A stretch of DNA of 64,000 nt from NCBI GenBank assembly GCA_003255025.1, contig QANY01013727.1, forward strand, positions 1,199,849 to 1,263,848. Reading direction: 5' to 3'. The DNA is from Datisca glomerata. Lineage: Eukaryota; Streptophyta; Magnoliopsida; Cucurbitales; Datiscaceae. The number at the start of each line of letters is the position of its first letter. Within the stretch, counting starts at the first letter, position 1. The translations under genes and the position numbers were made by a program. Of this stretch, positions 32,264-44,150 are shown in pieces. The notes beneath the pieces were generated by a model. That model did no database searches, was not told the origin of the DNA, and was given only the letters and a program-made list of their open reading frames with translations.

Positions 32264-33024
32264 TCACTGCTCTTCGACAGGGGAAGAGAATAAGGCAACT
32301 GTGATACTAGCTAGCTTCTTCCCATCTACTCGCGAAGATCTAGTCGGTCTCTTTGGTGCGTTTGGGGCTTCGATTTCATCAATCTCGGTCGATTCGTCTA
32401 TACTAGTTGCGGGTCGAAATGGACAAACCTTTTTAGGCGTAGTGTATGCGAAATGGTCTTGTTTTGCAACCAGAGTCTGCAATTTCAATTTCAAAACCAT
32501 AATCAAAGTCAGTCACTAAAACAATGAACATCAATTGCTAAAAAAATCAATAAGGTAAACTAAGTGTTGAATAATTACAGCTTCTTTGACACATTTGGAA
32601 ACGAGGATGAGTTTCCCCAAATCGTCATGATCAACGCCGCATAAAACCTTAACCTGTAGTGAAGGAAAATGGAATTTCTTAATTATTAACCGATTCACAA
32701 CGTTTAATCTTCATTAAAATTTGAAGCTCTAATACTAACCATCATCTCCGGAGGGAGACTATCTATCCGAATCGGAGACTTGCAACTAACTGTCATCTCC
32801 GAAGGGACAGATTCTATCGGAGACTGGTGACTAACCCCAGCCATTCCTCTATCGCACCGTCTCTTCGATGGAGTTCGAGGACTTAAATCCATAAGCGAAT
32901 CTTCCCCATTGCTCGATATCACTACTCCTTTCCTCCCGAACGACCTAGACTTTACAAATTCCAAAACCAACGCGCCGCCGCGCCTCGCTTTCAAAGAACT
33001 GCTGCAATTCTTTCCCAACGCCAT
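32264..33024 (-). CDS. FBS1: F-box protein, FBS1 (F-BOX STRESS INDUCED) type; three exons
   Basis: Minus strand, three phase-0 exons: 33024-32740, 32653-32579 and 32476-32264, giving 95 + 25 + 70 = 190 codons before the stop. Introns obey GT-AG (donors GTTAGT and GTAATT; acceptors end in CAG). The N-terminus is MALGKNCSSS, followed by the family signature LEFVKSRSFGRKGVVISS. The F-box spans exons 1-3 (IRIDSLPPEMMVKVLCGVD, then HDDLGKLILVSKCVKEA). Next come VAKQDHFAYTTPKKV and the C-terminal EIDEIEAPNAPKR. Family members in Arabidopsis (At1g61340 and relatives) are short SCF substrate-receptor-like proteins that bind SKP1/ASK and 14-3-3 proteins and are induced by stress. Length is normal and no stops occur, so the gene is probably functional. 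Which FBS paralogue it is cannot be decided from this window. Confidence 0.9.
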
Positions 33025-33345
33025 TTACCAAATCTGCAGTAATAACCGTAGCAAACTATGAAATCGCCAACCAAAACCGCAGATAAAAGAGGATGCTATT
33101 CACAGGCCAACAGAATCTCGTCAGATAACGAACCCTAACTAATCAGAATCAAATCCAATAAAAATCTTCAAAAATAAGAAGAAAAACAATCCGATTGAGC
33201 AATAAAAGCAATTGAACTTCAAACTAACCTGCTAGTTTTCTTTTTTTGCTTGCTTGATTCTGTAGTTCTATTTCTGTTCCTGTTGAAATCCCAGAGAAAC
33301 GAAACCACCGGCTTGGAAAATGTTCCAACTCTTAATTATTATATA
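33025..33345 (-). promoter_or_regulatory. F-box gene 5' leader and TATA box
   Basis: A minus-strand TATATAATAA box lies at 33336-33345, placing the transcription start near 33305 and giving a leader of about 280 nt to the ATG at 33024. The leader has CT-rich patches. The same TATA block is duplicated near 25620. An intron in the leader is possible but not evident. Confidence 0.55.
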
Positions 33346-33545
33346 CAGTGGGTAAAAAAATTAAAAGACAATATTTAATGGTTTATTTTTATTTTTTAAA
33401 TAGAAACTCTTTTAATTTAAAATTTAAAAAAGGTAAAAAAAAATTAATAAACAGAATTTGAGGAAGGTACTCGAAATTTCTCCGTAAATATCTCGTTTGC
33501 TCGGAAGGGGATGAGGGGGATTTTACTAGCGTATTTTGGCGGTTA

Positions 33546-33950
33546 AAAATGAAAGTGAGACGTCCGGGGGGGGGGAAAACTAGCCGTTTGAATTGACACG
33601 TGTCGGTAAAAAGGGTGGCAGTAGGAAGGAACGTGGTGGTGCTGACGTGGTGAGTCTGGAGATATGGTCGGTCCTAGACGGCCTTGTCGGTAGCTTCTCG
33701 AACACGTTGCCGTGTGGTTCTGCGTATCTTGAAAGCTAGGCTAGTGTGACAGCCACGTGAGCGTCACGGGAGAATCTACCTCTCTGAATCACACACGTGT
33801 AGTCGATGAAGAGGTGATACGACATCGTTTAGTAAGGATATGAAGATGGTGTCGTTAGTCTGGCGGCCAATTGTATTTGGCTTTGACCGTGGGTGGGATT
33901 TCTAATTAGGCGGCTAAGACGGCTGTCGATTGTTGGTTTTACTTTTACGT
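33546..33950 (-). promoter_or_regulatory. ACGT-rich upstream region of the F-box gene
   Basis: Eight ACGT cores lie within about 390 bp upstream of the TATA box: near 33560, 33598 (inside the palindrome GACACGTGTC at 33595-33604), 33631, 33645, 33703, 33755 (CCACGTGA), 33795 (ACACGTGT) and 33947. Several have the flanks of ABA-response or G-box elements. GTCAA/TTGAC W-box cores also occur (near 33880 and 33970). The region is GC-rich compared with its surroundings, with a G10 run at 33566-33575. Stress or ABA control fits what is known of FBS1 but is inferred here. Confidence 0.6.
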
Positions 33951-34049
33951 TGCGCCAATCACTGAAGTCTAAAGTGTCAACAACGCGTCAAAGCCAGGCC
34001 GGTTAGTGGGTTAGAAGTATTAACTTTACCACTCGGGTGCTTTGTTTTT

Positions 34050-34723
34050 GCTTCTTTCTAAACTACACTTATGATTAAATTGATTAACTCTAGACCATTC
34101 GAAAAGCATATTTTATCTGTCAAGAACCATTAACATCGTGTTTCATTAAGAAAATCATTAATGTCGTATTTCACTAACAATATTCACGGTTAGAAATAAA
34201 AGAATCAAACTTTAAGTAATGAAGTATATTTTTGGAAACCAAACTTTAAAATGGAAAAAATTTTGTTTTGAGATTCTTTACCATCTTCGACTCACTTGAC
34301 AATGTTGGTTAGATTTTAAATACTATCATTGGTTTTGACTTATAGATTTAAAAAATAAAAATTATATTTTTTAGAATTCTGCAGTAAATCATGGTTTTAG
34401 ACGAAAACAATATGTTGATGATGACTTGTGAGTTTTTTTGGGAAATTATGTTAAATCCCTTTAACCTTTGGGATAATTACTGTTTAGTGTTAAACCTTTT
34501 AAAATCAATATGTTGTCTATTGAGTTCATTCTTAAGTATAGACGTTTCAATTAACCTTATTTTGTAATTATAAATTAGGCCAAGTGCATGACACGCACAT
34601 ATTTATGATAATAACACTTTCGTCATGTTTTGAGATTTTTAATGTTTTACCATCTCGTCTTCGTGAATCTTTATTTTTTCCCTACTAATTTTCTATTACA
34701 TATCTGTGAACACAAGCTAGTGA
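34050..34723. repeat. F-box spacer unit, copy 1 (left of Copia C)
   Basis: Long, clear similarity to 43340-44010: TTCTTTCTAAACTACACTTA, GAAAAGCATATTTTATCTG, CAAGAACCATTAACATCG, TTTGGAAACC, TTCTTTACCATCTTCG and AAACAATATGTTGATG all recur in order. It continues across Copia C into 41398-41650. Non-coding on both strands. Confidence 0.7.
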
Positions 34724-35216
34724 TGTTAGATTCAAAATCATTTCGGTATAATCTATCTCAATAAAATCCAATATCTCATATTGAACACATCAAGAATCAA
34801 AACAATTATAGAGCGGAAGTACACCTGAATCAAAACAATTATAGAGCTGAGCGGTTGGCCTTCCAGATCTACACGATTCTCTATATGCGAGTCCCCGTTG
34901 ATAAAAGCCTCTCAGTTTTTTTTAACGATGAGATATTTGGGAGAATATAATGATTTTTCCATTATCGTGTGACCTGGGGACCATAACCACTTATAAGTAA
35001 TTCATCTTTTTTGGTATTTTTATTTTAACTCATCATAAAAATAAAAATTATCCTAAAGTCTCTACACGTTAAAGAGTCCACAACCTATTAGATACATTAA
35101 AACCCCAATTATCCAAACCTTAGTAGATCATTTTTAATTGGATTTAACTTTATTTGACAGTTTGCAACAAATAATTATTTTACACATTAGTCCAATGTTG
35201 GATTAAGAATCCAACA
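34724..35216 (-). repeat. Copia C 3' LTR
   Basis: 493 bp, TGTTAGATTC...ATCCAACA. Around 34790-34835 it carries GAATCAAAACAATTATAGAG twice, where the partner LTR has it once followed by unrelated sequence; this looks like a local duplication or patch repair. The element is on the minus strand, so this left copy is the 3' LTR. Confidence 0.85.
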
Positions 35217-35659
35217 ATCTCTCACTTGGACTGTGTTAAACCTTATAGTTATGTTTTGCCAAAAAATAACTGAACGCGTTCAACTTTGCTGTCATTACCG
35301 AAATGTATCTATAACCAATTTGGTCCATCAATCACACCGACATAAGATCAAAGCGGGCTCTGTTACATCAATCGTAACTCAACTCATCAATGGTCACGTA
35401 TATCAATATGGATGAATGACATGAATTATGGTGTGGATGTGTAGCATGAAAATTTCATGTAATGTGACCTATACATGCATATTTCCAACTGGTCCTCCGT
35501 AAACCTTAGTGAAATCAAACCATACATAAATTAGAGTGTGAATGTCGAAAAACTTTACTTTTGCAGAAAATAACCTTAAAATATCCATAAACTAAAATGA
35601 CTGAAAAATATGTCTATATGAAAAAGAGCATCTAAAAATAAAATACAAACTCTCACTAG

Positions 35660-38600
35660 AACTGAATATCCTCAACTGATATGACACTCATGTGAGAAGT
35701 GTGCTCATGAAACACCTTGGGTGGAAATCCCTTAGTAAATGGATCTGCAATCATTGTTTCGATGCGCTCTATAGACAAGTGTCCACTCTAAACTCTTTCT
35801 TTAACAACCAGGAACTTGATGTCTATGAACTTTGACTTTGTCAAGCTCTTGTTGTTATTAGAGTAAAGAACTGTTGATTTATTATCACAAAATATCTTTA
35901 GTGGTCTCTGAATACTGTCCACTATGCGCAGCCCCGTGAAAAAATTCCGCAATCATATTTTGTGATTGGACGTCTCATAACATGCTATGAACTTTGCTGC
36001 CATGGTAGAAAAGGCTATAAGAGACTGTTTAACACTCTTCCAGGAGACAACACCTCCAGCAAGCAGAAAAATATAATCCGACATAGATTTCATACTATTT
36101 GGTATCCAAAAAATCAGAGTCAGTTTATCCAACGATCTCAATCTGATCAAACCTCCAAAACGTGATCATGTAATCTGTTATTCTCTGTAAGTACTGCAAG
36201 ACCCGTTTAGCTGCTTTCCAATGGTCTATGCCTGGATTGCTTAAGTATCTTCCCAACATCCTAGTCACGTACGCAATATCAGAACGTGTACAAACTTGAG
36301 CATACATTAGACTCCCCACTACCGAGGCATAGGGAATCTTCTGCATTTCCTTTTCCTCAATATCATTTTTAGGGCACTGATTGAGACCAAACTTGTCTCC
36401 ATTAGCTACAGAGGTATCACGTGGTTTACAGTCTTGCATGTCATATCTTTTAAGAACATTTTCGATATAGCTCTTTTGTGATAATCATAGAATACCCTGA
36501 GAACGACCTCTGTGTATTTGGATTCTTAATACAAAAGAGACTTCACCAAGATCTTTCATCTCAAAATTCTTAGCTAAAAATTTTTTGGTGTCGTGCAATA
36601 AGCCTATATCTTTGCTGGCAAGCAAAATGTCATCCACATTTTGGTGTTGTGCAATAAAACCAAAAAAATATGCTTGCTCCCACAAAAATTATGGTATATA
36701 CAATCATCAACTAAATTCATCTCAAAATCGAACGAGAAGATCACTTGATCAAATTTAAAATACCATTGTCGAGATGTCTATTTGAGTCCATAGATAGATT
36801 TCTGAAGTTTGCAAACCATATTCTTTGGGTCTCCCAACACAAAAATTTCTGGTTGCACCATATATATCGTCTCTTCAATGTCACCATTGAGAAACGCTGT
36901 CTTTACATCCATCTGATGCAGCTCAAGATTGAAATGTGCCACCAATGCCATTATAATCCTGAAAGAGTCTTTCGTAAAAACTGGAGAGAAAGTCTCTTTA
37001 TAATCAATGCATTCTTTCTGTGTAAAACCCTCTGCGACAAGATGAGCCTTGTATCTTTCCACATTACCTTTTGAAATCCCTCTTGGTCTTAAAAATCCAT
37101 CTGTAACCAATGTGTTTCACACCTTCTGGTAATGAAACAAGATCTCACACGTCATTGTCCTTCATGGACTTAATTTCCTCATTCATGACATCAATCCACT
37201 TTTGGTAATGGAACAAGATCCCACACGTCATTGTCCTTCATGGACTTAATTTTCTCATTCATGGCATCGATCCACTTTTGAGAGTTAGAGCTTTCCATGG
37301 GTTGACGGAAGTTGATCGGATCATCTTCCATCACACCAATGTCAACCTCATGCACTTGGAGAAATACAATGTAATTATCTGGAACTGCACTTCTTCTTTC
37401 TCTAGTGGATCTTTTTAATGACATAGGTTCTTGAGGTGTTAGAGTTTGTTCTTCCGGAATAATCTCTTGAATGAGAGGTTCTACAATATTGTCTTGATGT
37501 GTTGTGTCATGAGCAGTGTCGGGGACACAGTCATGACCAATGCTAATAACACTTGTGAGAATATCAACATATTCCTCCTGAACCGTATCTCCCCCCGCAA
37601 ACTCGGTATCCTTAAAGAACCGGGCTTTTCCCGTCTGAAAATTAACCTGGTTGTGGGATCATAAAACTTGTACCCCCTGAATCTTTCAGAGTATCCAACA
37701 AAATAACAACTCACCGCCCGTAAGTCCAATTTCTTTTCATTAGGCTTATATGGCATTGCCTCAGCAGGACATCCCCAAACATGCAAATGCTTTAGACTAT
37801 GTTTCTTGCCAGTCCAAAGCTCATATGGGTTTTGACAGTCACTTTAGTTAGAACTCTGTTAAGGATATATGCTGCAGCCTTAAGTGCTTCACCCCAAAGT
37901 GATTCCGGTAAGGTCGAATGACTAATCATACTTCTGACCACGTCTTTAAGCGTTCTGTTTCGTCTTTCAGCAAAATCATTCATAGTGGGCAAACCCGGCA
38001 TAGTGTACTGTGGGACGATACCGCATTCCTCTAGGAATTTAGCAAACGGTCTTGGACGTTGTTCATCTGAACCATTATATCTATCATAGTACTCACCACC
38101 ACGGTCAGATTTGATGCTCTTAATCTTTTTGTTTAGTTGATTCTCAACTTCATCCTTAAAATTTTTGAACATGTCCAATGACTGTGACTTTTCATGAATG
38201 AGATATATGTAGCCATATCTAAAATAATCATCTATGAACGTTATAAAATATTGTGGACCATTCCAAGCCACTGAAGAGAATGACCCACAAATATTTGTAT
38301 GAATAAGTTCTAAGATGTCTTAAGTCCTGTTGGCTTCAAATCACTTTTTATCAGTTTGTTTTCCTTTTTTTCAATTAACACAAACGTCAAAATCTGTGAA
38401 ATCTAAGGGACCGAGAATTTCGTCTGACACAAGTCTCTCTATTCTCCGTCTGGAGATGTGACCTAATCTCTTGTACCATAACGTAGCTGAATTCTCACTG
38501 GTTAATTTTCTTTTAGTATCTCGTGTACTTAATTGCAGGGATTCTTTAAATAAAACAATTATTTCAAGTAAATAAAGATTACCATATCCTAATAAAAAAC

Positions 38601-38990
38601 TGGAACCAACTGAAATTGAATCACGAAACAAACTAAATATTTCATTTCCAAAAGAACAAACATAACCAACTTTGTCTAAAATAGAAATAGAAATCAAAAT
38701 CCATCTAAAGGACGGTACAATAAAAGTTTCATCAAGATCCAAATAATGTCCAGTTTTTAATAATAATCTAAATTTTCCTATTGCTTCAACCTAGCCATCT
38801 TGCCATCGCTCACGTAGATGAATCTTTCAGCATCATTTGCCTTTCGACAATTCAGGAAACCCTGCATAGATACACTGATGTGAGTTGTTGCACCATAATA
38901 TATCCACCATGTGTGTCTAGGAACCAAACTTAAATTAACCTGAGAACAAACTAAATTAAGAAGCATACCTTTCTTAGCACGCCAAGCATG
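35660..38990 (-). pseudogene. Copia C pol: protease, integrase, RT, RNase H
   Basis: Minus-strand fragments in copia order. Protease lies near 38925 (WWIYYGATTHIS, where the usual DSGA catalytic motif has become YYGA). The GAG-pre segment (LWYKRLGHISRRRIERL) is near 38480. Integrase at 38271-37792 shows [30 protein letters not shown] and [29 protein letters not shown] follows near 37770. RT is at 37110-36500 (HQMDVKTAFLNGDIEETI; catalytic box NVDDILLASKD, Tyr replaced by Asn). RNase H is near 36110-35700. A 76-bp frameshifting tandem duplication lies at 37128-37280. Many stops are present. Confidence 0.85.
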
Positions 38991-39058
38991 ATAGTTGGTG
39001 CATTGCTTTTTCCTATGCCCTTCAGCCCCACAGAAGAAATAACCATTACCTTACCAGT

Positions 39059-39701
39059 TTACCGGTTTCTTTTGTTGTTTTTTATGTGTTGTTGTATCCG
39101 CATCTTCCTTATCTTTTTTCCTTTTCTTTCCCTTGCCCTTATCCTTAGAGTAGAGGTCAGGTAAGCACTTTCTATCTTATCATGTTTCACTCTTTCCTCT
39201 TCCTGAACACAGTGTGAGATGAGCTCATTTAGAGACCAAGTCTCTTTCTGATAATTATAGCTCACCTTAAATTGGTTAAACTGTGCCGGAAGGGATATCA
39301 AAACCAAATACACAAGCAAGTCCTCAGAGTGTTCAAGCCTCAGTGATTTTAATATTGAAAAAATGTGAGACATTTCCATAATGTATTCCTTGATATTACA
39401 TTTACCTTTATATATTTTTGAAATTAAGTCCAACAAGAGCGTACCAATTTCTGCCTTTTTCATTCTTGACAAACCTCTTTTCAATGTGTGCAAGAAAATC
39501 CTTAGCTATAGTTATCTTTTCTGATATAGTGCCACTGAATACTTCTGGAACGACCTTCTTCATGATCAGCATACACATGTGATTTGATCTCTCCCACCTT
39601 TCCATCTCCCTCTTATCATCAGAGGTACTCTTATCCATAAGAGGTGCAGGAGAATCAATCCTTAATGTAAAATCGAGATCCATGACTCTAAGTACTATCA
39701 A
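39059..39701 (-). pseudogene. Copia C gag
   Basis: The minus-strand frame from about 39680 (MDLDFTLRIDSPAPLMD) reads the copia UBN2-type gag (WERSNHMCMLIMKKVVPE, FSGTISEKITIAKDFLAHI), shifts frame near 39470 and continues IGTLLLDLISKIYKGK, LVYLVLISLPAQFNQFKVSY and the basic tail KGKKIRKM. The zinc-knuckle region follows near 39050-39005 as FFCGAEGHRKKQC. A frameshift and a stop separate it from pol. Confidence 0.75.
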
Positions 39702-40892
39702 CAGATTACCTTTCCAGGACTTGAAGTTCGAGCAATTTCGAACTGAAATTGAATTAATGTTGGTTGTGATACTAGTAGGAGTAATAGCTGAACATAGAAT
39801 AATAAATAAATTAAGCTCACATAAATTTCAAATAACAATAATAATTCAAACAATAGTAACAAATAACTCATCTCAAGACACCGGGCACTCCATTAATATT
39901 ATGACTTTGACAAAAAAATATTAACTTGTAAGTGATGTCGTGGTGTAACAATCAAACACTGATGATAAATAACATGTCAAACAAGAATCTTCCTTTGGGT
40001 CGATTTATTGTTCACATGTAAAACTGAATAATCATCACGGATTTATTATCACAGAAGCACATATAATTTTTTCAAATAATTATCTTCATTTGGGCCGATA
40101 AATATTCACATAAGTTACACGCACACATAACCTTTTATATTTCAAAACAACCAATTTTCACAAGAGATGTCACTTTGGCGATATGTTGCTTCAACTAATT
40201 CATCTTAAAATATATATAACATACTAATGTTTGAATTTAAAATTGTACCAAATTTAAACCTTAAATTAATTTATAAACAATTAATCTTACAATCCTTTGA
40301 AATTGTTTTGAAATTATTTATAACCCAAAAAATCCAAAATAATCAAAACAATCTATTTTGAAAGTTCTTAAATTAAAAATTAATTCTAGGATCCTTAAAA
40401 ACTAATTTAAAAAATGATTCATAAATTCATCATGAATTAATTTAAATAAAATAATTTTAAAAAAATAAACTAAAAAATGAATAAAAAAGGTGTGAGGGCT
40501 CGGATTCGCCAACCCTCCCAAAATTGGCTGTGGGCAAAGGCTAGCCCACAGTCTCCCTTAAATGGGTGTGGGCGAACCCCACAGTCATTTAGACTTATTA
40601 TTATTATTTTTTTAACTGTTCACGGTCAGATCAACCCGACCCGTGTCCAACCCTAGGGTTTTCATCTTTAGTGACTGGCGGCCATGGTCTCCGCTAGTCC
40701 TTGCTCTCGCGGCCGGTTGTTCCAAACCCAAACAAAAAATACTAAAAAAATTGTTCTCAAATCTAATACATTGTCAAACAATTATTAAATTCAAGGATAT
40801 CGAAACGTAAACACAAAAACACATATAATCATGGATCTAGAACTTAGTAGATCGATTCTCAATTATGCAACATGGGTTGCTCTAATACCAAT
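39702..40892 (-). other. Copia C leader and tRNA-Met primer site
   Basis: Non-coding leader of about 1.2 kb between gag and the 5' LTR. It has two copies of a CTTTGGGTCGATT-like word (39993-40005 and about 40087-40100), comparable with the paired motif in the Copia B leader. A GC-rich block at 40490-40740 contains GGCTGTGGGCAAAGGCTAGC. At 40876-40890 the minus strand reads TGGTATTAGAGCAACC, a one-mismatch tRNA-Met primer site next to the LTR. Confidence 0.7.
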
Positions 40893-41397
40893 TGTTAGAT
40901 TCAAAATCATTTCGGTATAAACCGTATCTCAATCAAACTTAAGATCTCATATTGAAAACATCAAGAATCAAAACACTTATAGAGCGGAAGCGTACCTGAA
41001 TCCATGATGATAGATTGCTATTTAGAGCCGAGTAGTTGGCCTTCCAGATTTACACGATTCTCTATTTGAGAGTCTCATTTGATAAAGCCTCACAGTTTTC
41101 TCTCTAACGATAGGATATTAAGGAGAATAAAATGGTTTTCCGTTATCGTGTGACCTGGAGACCATAACCACTTATAGATAATTCACATTTTTTGATATTT
41201 CTATTTTAGCCCATCATAAAAATAGAAATTACCCTAAAATCTCTACACATTAAAGGGTCCACAATCTATCAAATACATTAAAACCCTAATTATTCAAACC
41301 TTAGTAGATCACTTTTAATTGGGTTTAATTTTATTTGACAATCTGCAACACATAATTATTTTACACATAAGTCCAATGTTGGATTAAGGATCCAACA
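40893..41397 (-). repeat. Copia C 5' LTR
   Basis: 505 bp, TGTTAGATTC...ATCCAACA, immediately right of the primer site and followed by TGTGA. It holds the 5' position on the minus strand and would drive the element. Divergence from the 3' LTR includes several short indels. Confidence 0.85.
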
Positions 41398-43330
41398 TGT
41401 GAAACCGTAAAAATCTCTAAAAATGTCAAATATATTGTCTTGTTTTTGTTAATCTCATATGTGTGGATATACCACGTGTCTGTTTTCATCAGTGATTGTG
41501 ATAGGGATTAGTTTTAGACTATTTGTGCTTAAAAATGAAAGATAAAGATCACAGACATTCAGTAGCGAGGCCATATTGTATGAAGGGGAGGCATTTGTCT
41601 CCTTTGAATTTACTAGATTCAAACAATTTATTCAGAATAGTACTCTGGCACTATTGCACTTTGTTTAAAAGACACGGACATCCATTTAGTTTAAATAATG
41701 ACTCAGACCTCCCTTAATATTTTCTTTTGGTGACTAAAAAATCTAAAAACTGTTATATTACATACTAACGGCGTTAAATTTTCATATAATACCAAAATTA
41801 CCCTTACGTTTCTCAATTCCCAAAACTGAAAATGATTTTTTTTACTATGGCACCCATGTAGTAGGTTTAAAAGACACATACACCCCTTCTAGTTTGAAAA
41901 AGATAAATAGATATTGCCTATTATATATGTATTAGTTTTAGGGTGAAACGATCAAAACATCGTTGATTGACCAAACTTATGGCACACACTCAACATTTTA
42001 CCTGGCCCAACACATTACCCAGACCCGACCAAAAGACCAAAATTAAAAAGGACTAAACACATCACGATTATTCAATTTAGAGAAAGCCGTAAGCGCCTAA
42101 ACTAGTTGCTTCAGTGGTAATTCCAGTGTGGCTGACAATAGTGACAACATAAGCAGTAAGTATCAGAAAAGGGGAAGGTGGTCAAAATAAGAACATAGTG
42201 TTTTGAGGAAGGGGTGTAAATAAGATGTTTGATCTGGAGGATTTACTAAACGATATAGTAAGTGCATTAGAGAAATAGTTTATGGAGGACATGAAAGTTT
42301 TGGGAAGATGAAACATAAAAATTTGGTCTGGCTTATTATTATAGCAGAGATGAAAATTTTCTGATATTTTATTACATGTTAATAGGATGGTTACCTGCCC
42401 ATCTTTATAATGAGTGTTTTTCCTTTTTTTCATGAAGGGGTTGCTCAATTCAGATATAGTTCCATTTCTCTCGTTGTTTTTCCAAACACAGAGTTCAAAG
42501 CCTTGTCATGTGTTTAAACTTAGGTGGAATGTCGCTGGAGAATTTGTTATTAGGTATAATTAATAGAAAAAACCTCTTCTTAGTTTTCATTTTATGGAGA
42601 AAACTATGACATAGATTACGCGAGAAAGTGTTTGGAAGAAGAGAAATTTGAAAGGAACTAGAAAGGAAATTTGTTTAAAAGAAAAAGATAATGAAAAAGT
42701 GGAAAATATAGTAATGGATTCGTGTATTATCGTTAAACCCCAAAGCACCTAGTTAAATTTCATGTAAAAAGCTATGACATTATAAGAGCTGAGATGGTAT
42801 ATCTACAAAATCATCTCCTTCAAATGGGTAAAAGACAATAAACATCGAATTATAATTAAATTCGGGCAGGTTAAGAATATACTTTGATGTAAATTAGAAA
42901 AAAGTACTTTTAATACCCCATGTAATTTGTTTAAAAGATACAATCACCTTTCTAGTTTAAATTTCAAATCTAATTTAATGTTTGATTTGATGATAGAAAA
43001 CTCCAAATAGAAAATGGTAAGATCTTTGGCACAAGAAGAAGGGGTTGATCCGTATCATTAGGGGTGTTCAAAACTAAACCAAAACGCTCGAGCTAAAATG
43101 AACCAAACCGAAAAGAGTAAGATCTTTGGCACAATTTTTTGTTGATTGTGTTTTGGTTATTTCACTCTAAAACTAATACATTTATAACAGACTGAACCTA
43201 TTTATCTTTTCTTTCAAATTAAAAAGTACGTCTGAGTATCTTAAGCAAATAATATAGATGGTCAAAGTACTTTTCCTCATTTATATAGTGAGGAATTAAT
43301 TTTTTCTTTAATCTCTGGAGTGTTTTTATT
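41398..43330. other. Intergenic sequence; spacer unit continuation and short repeats
   Basis: 41398-41650 continues the F-box spacer unit (AAATATATTGTCTTGTTTTT; GTGCTTAAAAATGAAAG), matching 44008-44150 and 30610-30700. GTTTAAAAGACA-type words recur near 41665, 41867 and 42930. An 18-bp word GTAAGATCTTTGGCACAA occurs at 43017-43034 and again at 43117-43134, around a segment with GGGGTGTTCAAAACTAAACC. The minus-strand frame at 42182-42448 has no recognisable family. Confidence 0.45.
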
Positions 43331-43339
43331 CTTCTTATT

Positions 43340-44150
43340 TTTCTTTCTAAACTACACTTATGATTAAATTTATTAACTCGAGACCATTCCAAAAGCATAT
43401 TTTATCTGTCAAGAACCATTAACATCGTGTTTCATTAAAAAATCATTAATGTCATGTTTCACTTACAATATTCACGGTTCTAATTAAATCAAAATGAGTT
43501 AAAAGTTTACAGATTATAAAAGATAAGGTTCATGGATTGAAATTATAAAAAAAAATCAAAATTAAAATACTAAAAGTATACTTTTGGAAACCGACTTTAG
43601 ATTCTTTACCATCTTCGGACTCCCTTGATACTGTTGGTTAGGTTTGAAGTACTATTGGTTTTTTACTTTTAGATTTAAAAATAAGAATAATAGTTTTTAG
43701 AATTGGCAGTAAACCACGGCATTGGACGAAAACAATATGTTAATGTGCTAATGTGACTTTTGAGTTTTTTTTTGGCAAATTATGTCAAATCCCTTTAACC
43801 TTTGAGATAGTTACTTTCTAGTCTTAAACCTCTTTAAATCAAAGTTTTGTATATACGAATTCAATTTTAAGCACATGCTTATGAGATTAACAAGAACAAA
43901 TATGACACACATGTTTTGAGATTTTTACTGTTTTACCATGTATTGCTTTGTGAACCTCTCCTTTTTCTCTGGAATAGTATTTTTTTTTGTTTGTTAATAC
44001 GAGATGGTGAAACGATAAAAATCACCATAAATATTAAATATATTGTCTTATTCTATTAATTTCATATGTATGTGCATGGCTCACGTATGTTCTCCTTAAT
44101 GATTATAATAGAGATTAGTTACCCATTTAAATTTACTAAATTAAAACAAT
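43340..44150. repeat. F-box spacer unit, copy 2 (uninterrupted)
   Basis: Matches 34050-34723 followed directly by 41398-41650, with no Copia C between them. The join near 44008 reads GATGGTGAAACGATAAAAAT and is the paralogous empty site of Copia C. Non-coding. Confidence 0.7.

Larger units (their letters stand above)
34724..41397 (-). mobile_element. Copia C: structurally complete Ty1/copia element, decayed
   Basis: The left LTR at 34724-35216 and right LTR at 40893-41397 both run TGTTAGATTC to ATCCAACA. They enclose, on the minus strand, leader, gag, protease, integrase, RT and RNase H. Flanking 5-mers are AGTGA (34719-34723) and TGTGA (41398-41402), a target duplication with one mismatch. 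The paralogous spacer near 44008 (GATGGTGAAACGATAAAAAT) is the approximate empty site. A purine-rich tract (minus strand AAGTGAGAGAT) abuts the left LTR and a tRNA-Met primer site abuts the right LTR. The two LTRs differ at something like one site in eight by eye, so the insertion is old. It lies about 1.4 kb upstream of the F-box gene TATA box. Confidence 0.85.

Noticed and set aside
32301..32519. Plus-strand 72-residue frame
   Set aside because: Exact antisense of exon 3 of the F-box gene.
42182..42448. Minus-strand 88-residue frame
   Set aside because: No family resemblance, no homologous copy in the window and surrounding sequence non-coding.
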